A DNA stretch of 64,000 bases from UBA1723 sp045629285 (GCA_045629285.1 JAZQQY010000017.1:28218-92217), one strand, 5' to 3'. Shown: positions 43,197-52,895, numbered from the stretch's first letter. The notes: generated from the letters alone by a model not told the origin. Made by a program: numbers and translations.

Positions 43197-44438
43197 ATGA
43201 AATCCATTAGATTCTCACTTAGTTTATTGGCACTTAATTGTTTAGCAGTGTTAGCGAACGAACATCAGGACACATTAAGGTTGTCTTTTTCTCAAGCAGA
43301 AGAAATAATGTATAAAGAGAATGTTTTTTTGAAGAGGCAAGAAGCAGAAGAGAGTGTATCAGAATGTGAACTTAAGCAAGAGCGTCTATTTGAAAATCCA
43401 GAAATTAGCATCCAACATAACATAAATAATCCCGTCACTGATAAATATTTTGAATTTGGACGTGATGGACAAAGTGACGTTCAATTATCTCAACGTATCT
43501 ACATAGGAGGTCAACGTAAACAACGGATAAAGATTGCTGAAGCAAACGTCTTACGTACAAAAGCGGAATCAGCAGAGGTAAAGAGATTGTTGCGTAGGGA
43601 TCTTTACTCTTTAATGTCGGAAATATTCTATCAACAACAGAAAATTTCAATTCTAAAAGAGGAAGTCGACATGATTGAAAAGATTCTGCAACCTTACGAA
43701 AAACAATTGCAAAAAGGAAATATTTCTAATGCCGAAGTAATCAGAATTAAAAGTCAAAAGTTACAGGTACAAAAAGAGATAAATAATCTCGACGTCGACT
43801 TGCTAACAAAACAAAGTGAGTTGCGATTGATGCTGGGGTTGGATTCTAATGCTATTCTTGCCCCACAAATAAATGAAGATAAAGTCCATAAACATATTAT
43901 TGACTTGACTGTTGATGATATAAAGCTCGGAATAGATAATCGACCAGATATTGAAATCTCAAAACGTAATGTATCAATGGCGGAGCATAATGTCAAATTA
44001 CAGAAAGCTAATGCGTTGCCAGAATTATCCGTCAATGGAGAGTGGGACAAGAATGGAAATATCGGACACAACTATTTTGGAGCAGGTGTGACACTTACTC
44101 TTCCTATTTTCAATCATAATCAAGGTGCGATAAAAGCGGCCCGCCATCATCTTGAATGCAAAACGTTAGAAATGGGACATCTTCTCAAAGAGGTGACTAA
44201 TGAAAAGATGATCAATTGGGAATGTCTTCAAAAACTTATTAAGACGGTTGAAGAGTCAAAATTAGTTGCAGACGAAATGTCCGCCCAACTTCTCAATAAT
44301 GCCCAACATCAATATTTGAATCATAACATTTCTTTGCTCGAACTGATAGACCATCTTGAGACTTACAAGGATGTCAAGTTTGCGCATATCGAAAATAAAC
44401 TTGAATTAATCAAAACATTTGTTTCACTTGATTTATAA
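43197..44438 (+). CDS. TolC-family outer-membrane efflux protein (CusC/CzcC-like)
   Basis: A 413-residue outer-membrane channel protein. A signal peptide (LLALNCLAVLA) precedes two repeats of long amphipathic helices with short strands, the TolC plan: EEIMYKENVFLKRQEAEESV and LIKTVEESKLVADEMSAQLL at the ends, RIYIGGQRKQRIKIAEANVL and KQLQKGNISNAEVIRIKSQK in the first repeat, DIEISKRNVSMAEHNVKLQK in the second. LPELSVNGEWDKNG is a typical strand region. It would form the exit duct for the RND pump encoded downstream. It starts the operon; the adaptor gene follows after 6 bases. Confidence 0.9.
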   Translation: MKSIRFSLSLLALNCLAVLANEHQDTLRLSFSQAEEIMYKENVFLKRQEAEESVSECELKQERLFENPEISIQHNINNPVTDKYFEFGRDGQSDVQLSQRIYIGGQRKQRIKIAEANVLRTKAESAEVKRLLRRDLYSLMSEIFYQQQKISILKEEVDMIEKILQPYEKQLQKGNISNAEVIRIKSQKLQVQKEINNLDVDLLTKQSELRLMLGLDSNAILAPQINEDKVHKHIIDLTVDDIKLGIDNRPDIEISKRNVSMAEHNVKLQKANALPELSVNGEWDKNGNIGHNYFGAGVTLTLPIFNHNQGAIKAARHHLECKTLEMGHLLKEVTNEKMINWECLQKLIKTVEESKLVADEMSAQLLNNAQHQYLNHNISLLELIDHLETYKDVKFAHIENKLELIKTFVSLDL

Positions 44439-44444
44439 ACAAAA

Positions 44445-45506
44445 ATGAAGCACTTAAATATCATAATTGCGACGCTTCTTTTGTCATCTTGCACTGGGAA
44501 GAAGACGGTGGAGATGAAGGAGACTGAAGATCACTTGGATGTAGCCACGACGGAAGTGACTATAGGAGAAATGCACGGAGAATTGGCGTTAAATGGAGAC
44601 ATAGCATGCGATGAGCGTAAACTTGCAAAAATATTCGTTCCTTGCACCGGCAAGATACAGAATATCCAGGTAGAGATTGGGGATTTTGTGTTGAAAGGAC
44701 AGACAGTTGCGACTTTGTTCAGCACAGATGCGGCGGAACATGCAAAGCTGACCAGTGAGACAAATGCTCAAATGCGTATAGCGGAACGAAAGCTGAACCA
44801 ATTGGAAGATATGTACGCCGACAGAATGGCTACAGAAAAGAGTGTACAGGAGGCAAGAGAGGAGCTAAACATCTTACGCGCCGAATTAACGAGGTTGGAA
44901 AATGTGGCGAAAGTAAACGGTTATAGTAAAATGTCTACAGCTTCTCTTGTTTCCCCTATCAATGGGTTTGTCGTTGCCAAAACGGTTTTCAACGACTCCT
45001 ACATTGATGCGACCAACAATGACACACCAGCTTTTGAAATTGCAGATATAAGCACAGTATGGGTGATTGCAGATGTTTACGAAAGCGACATCTGGAAAGT
45101 GCATACAGGCGACAGTGTTAAGGTTGGCGTAACAGCCTACCCCAATGAGCAGTTCTACGGTGTCATCAATAAAGTTTACAACATTCTCGACAACGTGAGC
45201 AAAACCATGAAGGTAAGAGTATGCCTTGACAACAAAAAAGGATTGCTAAAACCAGGTATGTTCGCAACCGTACATGTATCTATCTCCGACGACATACGAC
45301 CTAGTATTCAAGTTCCAATCTCAAGTATCATATTTGAGAATGGCCACAATTATGTCGTTGTTTGCGACGCTGAAAAAAATCTGCGTCGACAGCAAATAAA
45401 TATTGCTGGATATAATGAGGATTTTGCATTTGTTTCTTCTGGCTTGAACAAAGGAGACATGGTGGTGAGTGAAAACGCATTGTTGGAATTTGAAGCATTG
45501 AGATAA
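44445..45506 (+). CDS. RND efflux periplasmic adaptor lipoprotein (CusB/CzcB-like)
   Basis: A 353-residue membrane-fusion protein anchored as a lipoprotein (ATLLLSSC, cysteine 16). VPCTGKIQNIQVEIGDFVLK is the first half of the lipoyl domain and SPINGFVVAKTVFNDSYID the second, separated by a short helical hairpin (about 105-150). A beta-barrel region with VWVIADVYESDIWKVHTGDS and a membrane-proximal domain (LKPGMFATVHV) follow. No obvious metal-binding methionine cluster of CusB type is seen, so the transported ion is uncertain. Its stop overlaps the pump start by one base (TAATG). Confidence 0.9.
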   Translation: MKHLNIIIATLLLSSCTGKKTVEMKETEDHLDVATTEVTIGEMHGELALNGDIACDERKLAKIFVPCTGKIQNIQVEIGDFVLKGQTVATLFSTDAAEHAKLTSETNAQMRIAERKLNQLEDMYADRMATEKSVQEAREELNILRAELTRLENVAKVNGYSKMSTASLVSPINGFVVAKTVFNDSYIDATNNDTPAFEIADISTVWVIADVYESDIWKVHTGDSVKVGVTAYPNEQFYGVINKVYNILDNVSKTMKVRVCLDNKKGLLKPGMFATVHVSISDDIRPSIQVPISSIIFENGHNYVVVCDAEKNLRRQQINIAGYNEDFAFVSSGLNKGDMVVSENALLEFEALR

Positions 45507-48500
45507 TGAACAAAATGATTGACTTCATAATTTCCTTCTCGTTGAGCAGGAAATATTTAATTCTTTGTCTGACACTTTTTATGGTCATCACTGGGGTATT
45601 TTGTTTCAGAAACACTCCTGTGGACGCATTTCCCGACGTCACAAATACAAAAGTGACGGTCATCACTCAATGGCCGGGCAGGAGTGCTGAAGAGATTGAG
45701 AAATTCGTCACTATACCAATTGAGATTGCAATGAACGCCACTCAAAAGAAAACCGATATTCGTAGTGTGACGCTATTTGGGCTGTCGGTGGTGACGATTA
45801 TGTTTGAAGACGATGCCGACGATGAGTTTGCCCGTCAACAAGTATATAATCTGCTTAAGGATGCTGATCTGCCAAATGAAGTGGAACCAGAAGTTCAACC
45901 TCTGCAAGGTCCTACAGGGGAAGTGTTCCGATATACATTGAGCAGTAAGGCTCATTCTGTTCGAGAGTTGAAGACTTTGCAAGATTGGGTAGTTGAGAGA
46001 AATATCCGCTCTGTTTCTGGAATTGCAGACGTGGTCAGTTTCGGTGGTGAGGTTAAAACTTTCGAAGTTAGTGTTAATCCAAATAAGCTTGCAAAATACG
46101 GTGTCACTCCACTTGAGCTTTTTGAGGCAATTTCAAAGAGCAACGTGAATGTTGGAGGCGACGTGATTGAAAAATGTCAGCAATCATACGTCGTGCGAGG
46201 AATTGGTTTGATCAACAATACAGATGAGATAGGAAATATCGTGGTTAAAAATATCGGTGGAACTCCTATTCTTGTGAAGAATCTAGCAAACGTCAACGAA
46301 TCGTGCCAGCCTCGACTTGGACAAGTCGGACGTGGGGATGAAGACGACGTGGTGGAGGCTATTGTTGTGATGAGAAAAGGTGAGAACGCACAAAAAGTCA
46401 TAACCGATCTTAAAGAAAAAATTGATTATATACAAAAAGAACTTTTGCCAGAAGGAGTTGAGATAAAACCATTTTATGACCGTGAAGACCTGGTGGATCT
46501 TGCCGTCGGCACTGTTTTCCATAATGTAATCGAAGGCATCCTACTCGTCACCCTTATCGTTTTCCTATTCATGAAAGATTGGAGGACGACGTTTATAGTC
46601 GCCACCGTCATACCTCTTGCTTTACTTTTCGCTTTCATCTGCCTATACATTAAAAGCATGAGTGCCAACCTGCTATCCATGGGAGCCATTGACTTCGGCA
46701 TCATCATCGACGGTGCTGTAGTGATGGTGGAGACGCTCTTCGTCGCCCTAGATAAAAAAGCAAGAGCTATAGGGATGGAAGCATTTGGCAAACTTGGTAA
46801 AGGAGGCATTATCCGCACGACGGCAAGAACGAAAGCGAAGTCGGTGTTTTTCTCCAAACTGATTATCATCACCGCCCTATTGCCAATCTTCTCATTCCAG
46901 AAGGTGGAAGGAAAAATGTTTTCCCCACTTGCCTTCACTCTTGGTTTTGCACTACTCGGAGCTTTGCTCTTCACGCTAACTCTAGTGCCAGTGTTATCAA
47001 AAATGTTACTTGACAAGAATGTGCAAGAAAAAAGAAACCGTTTTCTTGAAGTTGTATATAAAATCACTGACACAATATTCGGATGGTGTCACACGAACTC
47101 TCGCAAAGTGATGATTGGTGCGACTGTAGTGATGGTGGCTGGACTTTCTGCTTTTGCTTTACTTGGCACAGAATTCTTACCTCAGATGAATGAAGGGAGC
47201 ATCTATATCCGAGCCACAATGCCTCAAAGTATTTCTCTTGCCGAGAGCACTAAAATGGCAACTCAGCTTAGGTCTGAGGTAAGCGAATTTCCAGAAGTGA
47301 AGGAGGTACTCTCTCAAACAGGCCGACCAAACGACGGGACAGATGCCACAGGTTTCTACAATATTGAGTTGTTTGTGAAGATTCATCCCGAAAGCGAATG
47401 GAAGTCAGGAATGACAAAAGACGAGCTTATGGATGTGATGAATCATAAGTTGTGCCGACATAAAGGAATTGACTTTAATTTTTCACAGCCGATCAGTGAT
47501 AATGTGGAAGAAGCGGTCAGCGGAGTAAAGGGAGCAATTGTAGCGAAAATCTATGGCAAAGATTTGTATGAAGCAGAAAGAATCGCAGAAAAGGTTGCGA
47601 AAACCATGCAACCTATTCCCGGGATCTCAGATCTTGGTGTATTGCGCAATATCGGTCAGCCAGAGCTACAGATTAACATAGACGAAAATAAACTCGCTCG
47701 CTATGGAGTAAGTAAAGATGATGTCCAATCCACAATAGAAATGGCTATTGGTGGAAAGGTAGCGTCGCAAGTATACGAAGAAGAGCGTAAATTCAACTTG
47801 GTAGTCCGCTATGACAAAGCATTCCGTAAGGATGAAAATGAGATTACAAAAATCAAAGTTGAGAATTGTGAAGGAGCGATGATTCCTATAGGAGAGTTAG
47901 CAGATATCCGTCTGATCACAGGTCCACTAATCATCTATCGCGACGGACACGAACGCTACTGCGCGGTTAAATTTTCAGTTCGAGACAGAGACATGGGAAG
48001 TGCGGTGGCAGAGTCTCAAAAGAAAGTGAACATGGACGTCCAATTGCCGGATGGCTACAGAATTGAGTGGAAAGGAGACTTTGAAAATCAGCAACGAGCA
48101 TCAGCGCGTCTGTCACAAGTGGTGCCAATCAGCATACTTATAATATTCGCCATATTATATGTGCTGTTCGGTAATGCAAGAGATTCATCGCTAGTTTTGC
48201 TCAACGTGCCATTTGCCGCAGTGGGAGGTATACTCATCTTGCTGATCACAGGTTTCAATTTCTCCATCTCAGCAGGAATCGGGTTTATATGTCTGTTTGG
48301 AATATGCATACAGAACGGCGTGATCATGATAATGGATATCAAGCACTTCATACGTCATGGGGAGACGTTGCAAAAAGCCATCGACAAGAGTGTACACAGC
48401 CGCACAAGAGCCGTATTGATGACTGCAATGATGGCTATATTTGGACTAATTCCTGCCGCACAAAGTCATGGAATAGGAAGCGAGAGCCAACGACCTTTAG

Positions 48501-48631
48501 CGATTGTCATAATCGGAGGCCTTATCTTCGCGACAATCTTCACACTACTGATATTTCCGCTTTTTGTGGAGAAGATATACAATTGGAGAATTTACGACAA
48601 ATCAGGGGCATTGCTACGACGAAAGTTGTAA
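45506..48631 (+). CDS. Heavy-metal-type RND efflux pump (CzcA/CusA family)
   Basis: A 1,041-residue inner-membrane proton-driven transporter. FRNTPVDAFPDVTNTKVTVI near the start, ARQQVYNLLKDADLP and RDSSLVLLNVPFAAVGGILI fit the HME (heavy-metal efflux) branch. DFGIIIDGAVVMVE (about 393-406) carries the two aspartates and the glutamate of the proton relay in this branch, which hydrophobe pumps lack. Two large periplasmic loops lie between TM1-2 and TM7-8. The methionines of CusA-type copper sites cannot be assigned with confidence; Co/Zn/Cd or Cu/Ag are all possible. A two-component system is directly downstream, suggesting metal-responsive control. Confidence 0.93.
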   Translation: MNKMIDFIISFSLSRKYLILCLTLFMVITGVFCFRNTPVDAFPDVTNTKVTVITQWPGRSAEEIEKFVTIPIEIAMNATQKKTDIRSVTLFGLSVVTIMFEDDADDEFARQQVYNLLKDADLPNEVEPEVQPLQGPTGEVFRYTLSSKAHSVRELKTLQDWVVERNIRSVSGIADVVSFGGEVKTFEVSVNPNKLAKYGVTPLELFEAISKSNVNVGGDVIEKCQQSYVVRGIGLINNTDEIGNIVVKNIGGTPILVKNLANVNESCQPRLGQVGRGDEDDVVEAIVVMRKGENAQKVITDLKEKIDYIQKELLPEGVEIKPFYDREDLVDLAVGTVFHNVIEGILLVTLIVFLFMKDWRTTFIVATVIPLALLFAFICLYIKSMSANLLSMGAIDFGIIIDGAVVMVETLFVALDKKARAIGMEAFGKLGKGGIIRTTARTKAKSVFFSKLIIITALLPIFSFQKVEGKMFSPLAFTLGFALLGALLFTLTLVPVLSKMLLDKNVQEKRNRFLEVVYKITDTIFGWCHTNSRKVMIGATVVMVAGLSAFALLGTEFLPQMNEGSIYIRATMPQSISLAESTKMATQLRSEVSEFPEVKEVLSQTGRPNDGTDATGFYNIELFVKIHPESEWKSGMTKDELMDVMNHKLCRHKGIDFNFSQPISDNVEEAVSGVKGAIVAKIYGKDLYEAERIAEKVAKTMQPIPGISDLGVLRNIGQPELQINIDENKLARYGVSKDDVQSTIEMAIGGKVASQVYEEERKFNLVVRYDKAFRKDENEITKIKVENCEGAMIPIGELADIRLITGPLIIYRDGHERYCAVKFSVRDRDMGSAVAESQKKVNMDVQLPDGYRIEWKGDFENQQRASARLSQVVPISILIIFAILYVLFGNARDSSLVLLNVPFAAVGGILILLITGFNFSISAGIGFICLFGICIQNGVIMIMDIKHFIRHGETLQKAIDKSVHSRTRAVLMTAMMAIFGLIPAAQSHGIGSESQRPLAIVIIGGLIFATIFTLLIFPLFVEKIYNWRIYDKSGALLRRKL

Positions 48632-48678
48632 ATCTACGATATATTTACTTTATTTGTATTAAGCTAAGATCGTTTAAT

Positions 48679-48712
48679 GAGAGTTCCTGACGAAAGGGAC
48701 TCTCTTTATGTG
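48679..48712 (+). terminator. Hairpin between pump and regulator genes
   Basis: AGAGTTCC (48680-48687) pairs with GGGACTCT (48696-48703), one G-T pair, followed by CTTTATG. It may end or attenuate the pump transcript, leaving the regulator genes at lower level. Confidence 0.6.
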
Positions 48713-48719
48713 AAATTAC

Positions 48720-49415
48720 ATGACAGAAAAGAAAAGAATATTCATTGCTGAAGACGAATTAAACATCTGCGATTTTGTAAAACGCGGATTAGAGGATTAC
48801 GATTATTCCGTGACTGTCGCCAACAATGGCGATGAAGCATGGGATAAATTAAGTGATGAGTGTCCTTTTGATCTTGTCATTTTGGATATCCGCATGCCAG
48901 GAAAGAGTGGACTAGATGTCTGCACCCTTATTCGTAAGAACTATTCATATTCAGTGCCTGTACTAATGCTCACAGCCCTTGGCACCACAGATGATGTAGT
49001 GATGGGGCTACATGCAGGAGCCGACGACTATCTGGTAAAACCATTCAAGTTTGTGGAATTGCTTGCACGTATAGAGGCATTGCTTCGTCGCTCATCATTT
49101 TTTTCAAATAATAATTTGATTCAATATGCCGACTTGAAGTGTGATCCGTCTACCCATAAAGCCACAAGAGGAAACGTTGAAGTGGAGCTTAGCACCAAGG
49201 AGTACCGTCTGCTTGAATATTTCATAATGCATCACGACGAAGTGCTATCACGCAGTCAGTTGTTGCGCGACGTGTGGAACAAAGATTTTGACACAAATAC
49301 CAATGTAGTCGACGTGTATGTTCGCTACATAAGAAATAAGATAGACGATCCGTTTGACAAAAAACTCATCCACACTGTTGTGGGAATGGGATACATGATG
49401 AAAAGTAATGAATAA
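48720..49415 (+). CDS. OmpR/PhoB-family response regulator
   Basis: A 231-residue two-domain regulator. The receiver domain has the acidic pair in FIAEDELNI, the phosphoacceptor aspartate in LVILDIRMPGKSGLD (about 54-58), the threonine in MLTALGTT and the lysine in LVKPFKFVELLARI. The C-terminal winged helix DNA-binding domain has VELSTKEYRLLEYF and NVVDVYVRYIRNKI, then TVVGMGYMM. It resembles CusR/CopR-type regulators of metal efflux. It overlaps the kinase gene by eight bases. Confidence 0.94.
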   Translation: MTEKKRIFIAEDELNICDFVKRGLEDYDYSVTVANNGDEAWDKLSDECPFDLVILDIRMPGKSGLDVCTLIRKNYSYSVPVLMLTALGTTDDVVMGLHAGADDYLVKPFKFVELLARIEALLRRSSFFSNNNLIQYADLKCDPSTHKATRGNVEVELSTKEYRLLEYFIMHHDEVLSRSQLLRDVWNKDFDTNTNVVDVYVRYIRNKIDDPFDKKLIHTVVGMGYMMKSNE

Positions 49416-50589
49416 AGGACAACAAGTATCAGTTATATATTCTGCCATCACAATTTCACTGGTTGTGATTGCTGGTATAATATTCTTTGTGATGCAATCA
49501 CACTACGCTGAAAAAATCTATTTCAGATATTTGGAGGAGAAAGCAGTGGCGGTTGCGATGGAGCGTTTTGAAAAAGATGAACTAAGCGCAGATAGATACA
49601 GACGAATAGTTTACAAACGTGAACAAAGTATCCCAACGTCGCACGAGCTATTCATCAATATGCACGATACAGACGCACAATCTCGTCTTAACGAATTTCT
49701 ATCTGATGCAGAAATCAGCAAACTGAAATCCGACGAATCAGTTCGATTTCATAAAGACGGAGAAGTCGGTTTGGCTATTAAATATGACGATAACGAAGGA
49801 GTCTTTGCAGTTGTCGTGTTGAGCCGTAATCCATACATTCATGAGATCAGCAAAACATTCGGATATTACTTGCTGATTATTGTCATTACAACAGGAATTG
49901 TACTATTCCTTATAAGCAGACTCTATGCGATAAAGGTCATCCAGAAAATCGATGACAACTATCAGACAGAGAAACTTTTCGTAAACAATGCATCACACGA
50001 GATCAACAATCCACTGACTGCCATTCAGGGAGAATGTGAAGTTGCTCTGATCAAAACACGTACAGTCGAGGAGTATAAAAGTTCAATTCAAAAAATCAGT
50101 ATTGAAACAGAACGAGTGATAAATATCATGAAAAACCTATTGCTCTTCTCCCATACAAGTTCACAGCTATTCGATGAAGAGACATTGGAGAAAGTGCACG
50201 TCGGAGCTTTCATGAAATCTTTCGCAGACGACAGAACAAACATTGATGTCATTGATGATTTCACTGTAAAAGTCAAAGAAGATCTGTTTCGGATAGCGAT
50301 GTGCAATATGATCAGTAATGCAAAGAAATATTCGAGTAATGAAGTAAATATTAAAGTAATCAATCATAAAATCATAATAAGCGACGACGGAATAGGCATT
50401 CCAAAAGAAGAATTGAAAAATATCACAAAGCCATTCTATCGTGCCACAAATTCTACATCTACTAAAGGAACTGGCATAGGATTAGCGTTGTCAAGAGAAA
50501 TTTTGAGCAGATTCAAAGCCAACTTCTCCATCACTTCCGAATTAGGCAAAGGCACGACAGTTATCGTCAATTGTGAAAAAGCACGATGA
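49408..50589 (+). CDS. Membrane sensor histidine kinase
   Basis: A 393-residue kinase with two membrane segments (about 9-28 and 150-172) bracketing a periplasmic sensor of about 120 residues. No clear HAMP domain lies between TM2 and the dimerisation helix, which is unusual but seen in short Bacteroidota kinases. FVNNASHEINNPLTAIQGE (about 193-211) is the H-box, MCNMISNAKKYS the N-box, ISDDGIGIPKEEL the G1-box and GTGIGLALSREIL the G2-box. The sensor domain has few cysteine, histidine or methionine residues that would obviously bind metal. It ends the efflux cassette, 71 bases before the right copy of the 68-bp repeat. Confidence 0.93.
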   Translation: MNKGQQVSVIYSAITISLVVIAGIIFFVMQSHYAEKIYFRYLEEKAVAVAMERFEKDELSADRYRRIVYKREQSIPTSHELFINMHDTDAQSRLNEFLSDAEISKLKSDESVRFHKDGEVGLAIKYDDNEGVFAVVVLSRNPYIHEISKTFGYYLLIIVITTGIVLFLISRLYAIKVIQKIDDNYQTEKLFVNNASHEINNPLTAIQGECEVALIKTRTVEEYKSSIQKISIETERVINIMKNLLLFSHTSSQLFDEETLEKVHVGAFMKSFADDRTNIDVIDDFTVKVKEDLFRIAMCNMISNAKKYSSNEVNIKVINHKIIISDDGIGIPKEELKNITKPFYRATNSTSTKGTGIGLALSREILSRFKANFSITSELGKGTTVIVNCEKAR

Positions 50590-50660
50590 TTGGCGAGAAA
50601 CTCGACTGTCTTCCCTATTCATCTTGTATCTATGCATTATTTAGTTTGCTATAAGACGAA

Positions 50661-50728
50661 ATCATAGAGACAATCGCGTCGAAGATAAAGAGATTCTTTG
50701 AATAATTCGTAATGCATAATGCATAATT
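50661..50728 (+). repeat. Right copy of the 68-bp direct repeat (aminotransferase 3'-end remnant)
   Basis: Reproduces 42356-42423 including the last 14 codons and stop of the aminotransferase gene, without the rest of that gene. It directly follows the histidine-kinase gene. See the left copy for the single mismatch. Confidence 0.92.
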
Positions 50729-50822
50729 GAAAAGCCATATTGTATATTGAATAACAAAATCCGATTAATAATCCATCATATTTATAATGTTCAAAACAAT
50801 ATCATCATACAAATTCTCAAAC

Positions 50823-52082
50823 TTATTGTCTATTTTCAGAAACAATGTTTGCAAACTGTTTCCAAAAAGGATCTTTCCTATACAGATCTACCATCTTTTC
50901 GGGAACAAAAACTTTACATTTATCTTTATTGACTCTTGAAAATGATGTTTTTTTTAATTTTATGATTTCATTTCCTTCTATATGTATTTCTTCCAAACCT
51001 GTACATCCAGAAAAAGCAGCTTCTTCAATTTTCTTTATTGAGCTACTAAGCCAAATACGCTTAAGATTCATACACTCAAAGAATGCACATTTCCCTATGG
51101 TTGATACGGTTTTAGAAACTTTATACTCTTCTAATTTTGCATTTGGGAATGCAAGTAATACACTATACTGATTATCAAACAACACTCCTTCTATTGATTT
51201 AAGGTTACTATTTCCAATAGCATTGATCTCTCTTAGATTATTACAACTTCCGAAAAGAAAATTATTGCTGAAATAATCACCTTTTATATTGACAATTTCT
51301 AACTTTGAACAACATGAAAATGCAAACATTCCATATGTTTTCAAACTTGAAGGCAATGTTATTTCTTTAATTTTTTCACATCCAAAAAAAGCATTGTTCC
51401 CTATTGTTTGCAAATTATCATTAAATTCAATTTTTTCTAGATTTATTGATTTGTAAAATGCCATATCTCCTATTGTCAACAAATTAGGAGGACATACTAA
51501 TTCTTTGATTATAGAACAACCATAAAAAGAGAAAGTTCCAAATTCAGTAATTGACAACGGTAAAACAGAAATACTTTTCTTTCCTGGGCAAGCAACAAGT
51601 TTTTTAATAGCATAATCATAAAGAATTCCTTCTTTGCTTAAATATCTTTTATTTTGACTAGGAATTTCAATATTTTCTAAATTATAACAACCGACAAATG
51701 CAGTTTCCCTTATATCATACAATTTTTCAGATAATATTACCTTTTTCAAACTATCACAATGCATAAATAAATGGTGACCTATAACTTCAGCATTTTGAGG
51801 CAAGATTATAGTGTTAGAAGACTTAAAACTATCAAAATACAAGTTGTCGACTATAAATTCTTCATAATAATCATTAGTACTTTTCACTTTTGTCAAATCC
51901 AAAATTTTTACGTTACGCGAATATAACTCATCTTTTATTAGAGTATAAAACTCAGGATCTATATCTCCACTCACAAACAAAGTGTCTGAGTTATAAATAA
52001 ATTTTGGCATTTCATATGAAAAAGCCAATTGTGCAAAGAATATTATTGCAACAACAAAATAATATATTTTATTCAATTCCAT
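50823..52082 (-). CDS. Secreted leucine-rich-repeat protein (BspA-like, LRR_5 type)
   Basis: A 419-residue protein with a signal peptide (YFVVAIIFFAQLAFS). From about residue 80 onward there are at least twelve repeats of about 23 residues of the BspA/TpLRR type, with the consensus I-x-x-x-A-F-x-x-C-x-x-L-x-x-I-x-L-P; examples are IGNNAFFGCEKIKEITLPSS and IGKCAFFECMNLKRIWLSSS. Such proteins mediate binding to host or bacterial surfaces. No T9SS domain or cell-wall anchor follows the repeats (it ends QFANIVSENRQ). ATG 52082 starts the signal peptide; the frame is open to 52118. It overlaps the end of the next secreted gene by 14 bases. Confidence 0.87.
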   Translation of the reverse strand: MELNKIYYFVVAIIFFAQLAFSYEMPKFIYNSDTLFVSGDIDPEFYTLIKDELYSRNVKILDLTKVKSTNDYYEEFIVDNLYFDSFKSSNTIILPQNAEVIGHHLFMHCDSLKKVILSEKLYDIRETAFVGCYNLENIEIPSQNKRYLSKEGILYDYAIKKLVACPGKKSISVLPLSITEFGTFSFYGCSIIKELVCPPNLLTIGDMAFYKSINLEKIEFNDNLQTIGNNAFFGCEKIKEITLPSSLKTYGMFAFSCCSKLEIVNIKGDYFSNNFLFGSCNNLREINAIGNSNLKSIEGVLFDNQYSVLLAFPNAKLEEYKVSKTVSTIGKCAFFECMNLKRIWLSSSIKKIEEAAFSGCTGLEEIHIEGNEIIKLKKTSFSRVNKDKCKVFVPEKMVDLYRKDPFWKQFANIVSENRQ

Positions 52083-52605
52083 ATTCTGTTTTGATTTCTT
52101 TAATAATATTATCAGCAATCTTAATGGTCAAATAATACGTTTTTATACATTTATCTATATTGCACATGAATGAAATAAACAAACTTCCATTTATCTCATA
52201 ACTTTCATTTGAATTTGATATGAGTTTATAAAAATCCTCTGAAATAATTTTCTTATCTGTTATAATATTTACAAAATCACCACTGGAAAAAACAATTTTC
52301 ACAGGGATATTGGGTTCTGCTATTCTTATTCCAGATAAGATTCCTGGATTTTGGTCAGTTTCTGTAATTTCTATATTCTTGTAAACATAGTGGTGAATTA
52401 CAGGAGGTATATTTTCTCCATTAGCCCAGGCATCGTACAGAAAAATTTCTTTAGGAGTTCCAAAATCTTCAAAGATATGGTATGTAGAATCTCCCAAACT
52501 GGTGTTTGCTACTGAAATATTCGTTATGAAAGAATTTTTATTTGCAGCATATAAAAATTCTACTGTCATACAGAATATAACGATTAATAATTGTTTCATT
52601 TTCAT
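52069..52605 (-). CDS. Small secreted protein of unknown function, 178 aa
   Basis: Signal peptide MKMKQLLIVIFCMTVEFLYA is followed by a beta-rich domain with no recognised family. The N-terminus of the mature part (NKNSFITNISVAN) resembles that of the protein at 53894-54640 (SKESFMTYISKYE), and both begin MKMK, so the genes may be distant paralogues. Translation is probably coupled to the leucine-rich-repeat gene because of the overlap. The strong AT bias and lack of family suggest lineage-specific genes. Confidence 0.68.
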   Translation of the reverse strand: MKMKQLLIVIFCMTVEFLYAANKNSFITNISVANTSLGDSTYHIFEDFGTPKEIFLYDAWANGENIPPVIHHYVYKNIEITETDQNPGILSGIRIAEPNIPVKIVFSSGDFVNIITDKKIISEDFYKLISNSNESYEINGSLFISFMCNIDKCIKTYYLTIKIADNIIKEIKTEYGIE

Positions 52606-52633
52606 GGTTCTAATATTTTTGTGCTTAGTAATG

Positions 52634-52801
52634 TTAAAGGATGACAGTTCGCTCTATTTGATAAAAGGAGGTCCCGGAATTGGGGGTATTCGTGGGAAAA
52701 ACCATCTGATTGGCGGAAAGCCACACCGTCTCCCCCTCCAACTTTACCTTGATGGATGTTTCTCCATCCGACGTCTCATATATCACTATCTTGTCGTCCA
52801 T
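52634..52801 (-). pseudogene. Truncated RhuM-like gene, N-terminal remnant
   Basis: From ATG 52801 the minus strand encodes 55 residues: MDDKIVIYETSDGETSIKV, then KLEGETVWLSANQM, then VFPTNTPNSGTSFYQ and a stop. The first 33 residues strongly resemble the start of RhuM-family proteins, which normally continue with A-E-L-F and a helix-turn-helix. Here the frame becomes unrelated after QM and stops. It is GC-richer than its surroundings. RhuM genes often sit in mobile or defence-associated regions, so this is probably debris of a lost insertion. It could also be an expressed short ORF, which is unlikely. Confidence 0.68.
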
Positions 52802-52814
52802 CTATCTTCAATCA

Positions 52815-52895
52815 TCAATTCTCAATCATTATGATGTCAGCGTGAGCCGCCACCACAGAGAAGAAAAGGATGCCCAGTAGGACAAAACATTTTTT
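52815..52895 (-). pseudogene. Remnant of a secreted-protein gene (signal peptide only)
   Basis: The minus strand reads KKCFVLLGILFFSVVAAHAD followed by IIMIEN and a stop. This is a typical signal peptide without its mature part. The ATG in the poly-A run before it (AAAAAAATG) is in another frame, consistent with a small deletion. It is 13 bases from the RhuM-like fragment. The remainder of 52896-53126 is AT-rich and empty. Confidence 0.5.

Noticed and set aside
46474..47073. 199-residue ORF antisense to the RND pump gene
   Set aside because: Shadow of the pump's codon usage on the opposite strand; composition is serine/threonine/arginine-rich and without domain.
42411..50660. Integrase, transposase or tRNA that would explain the repeat-flanked cassette
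   Set aside because: All frames in the interval are accounted for by efflux and two-component genes or are non-coding; no tRNA-like sequence was recognised.
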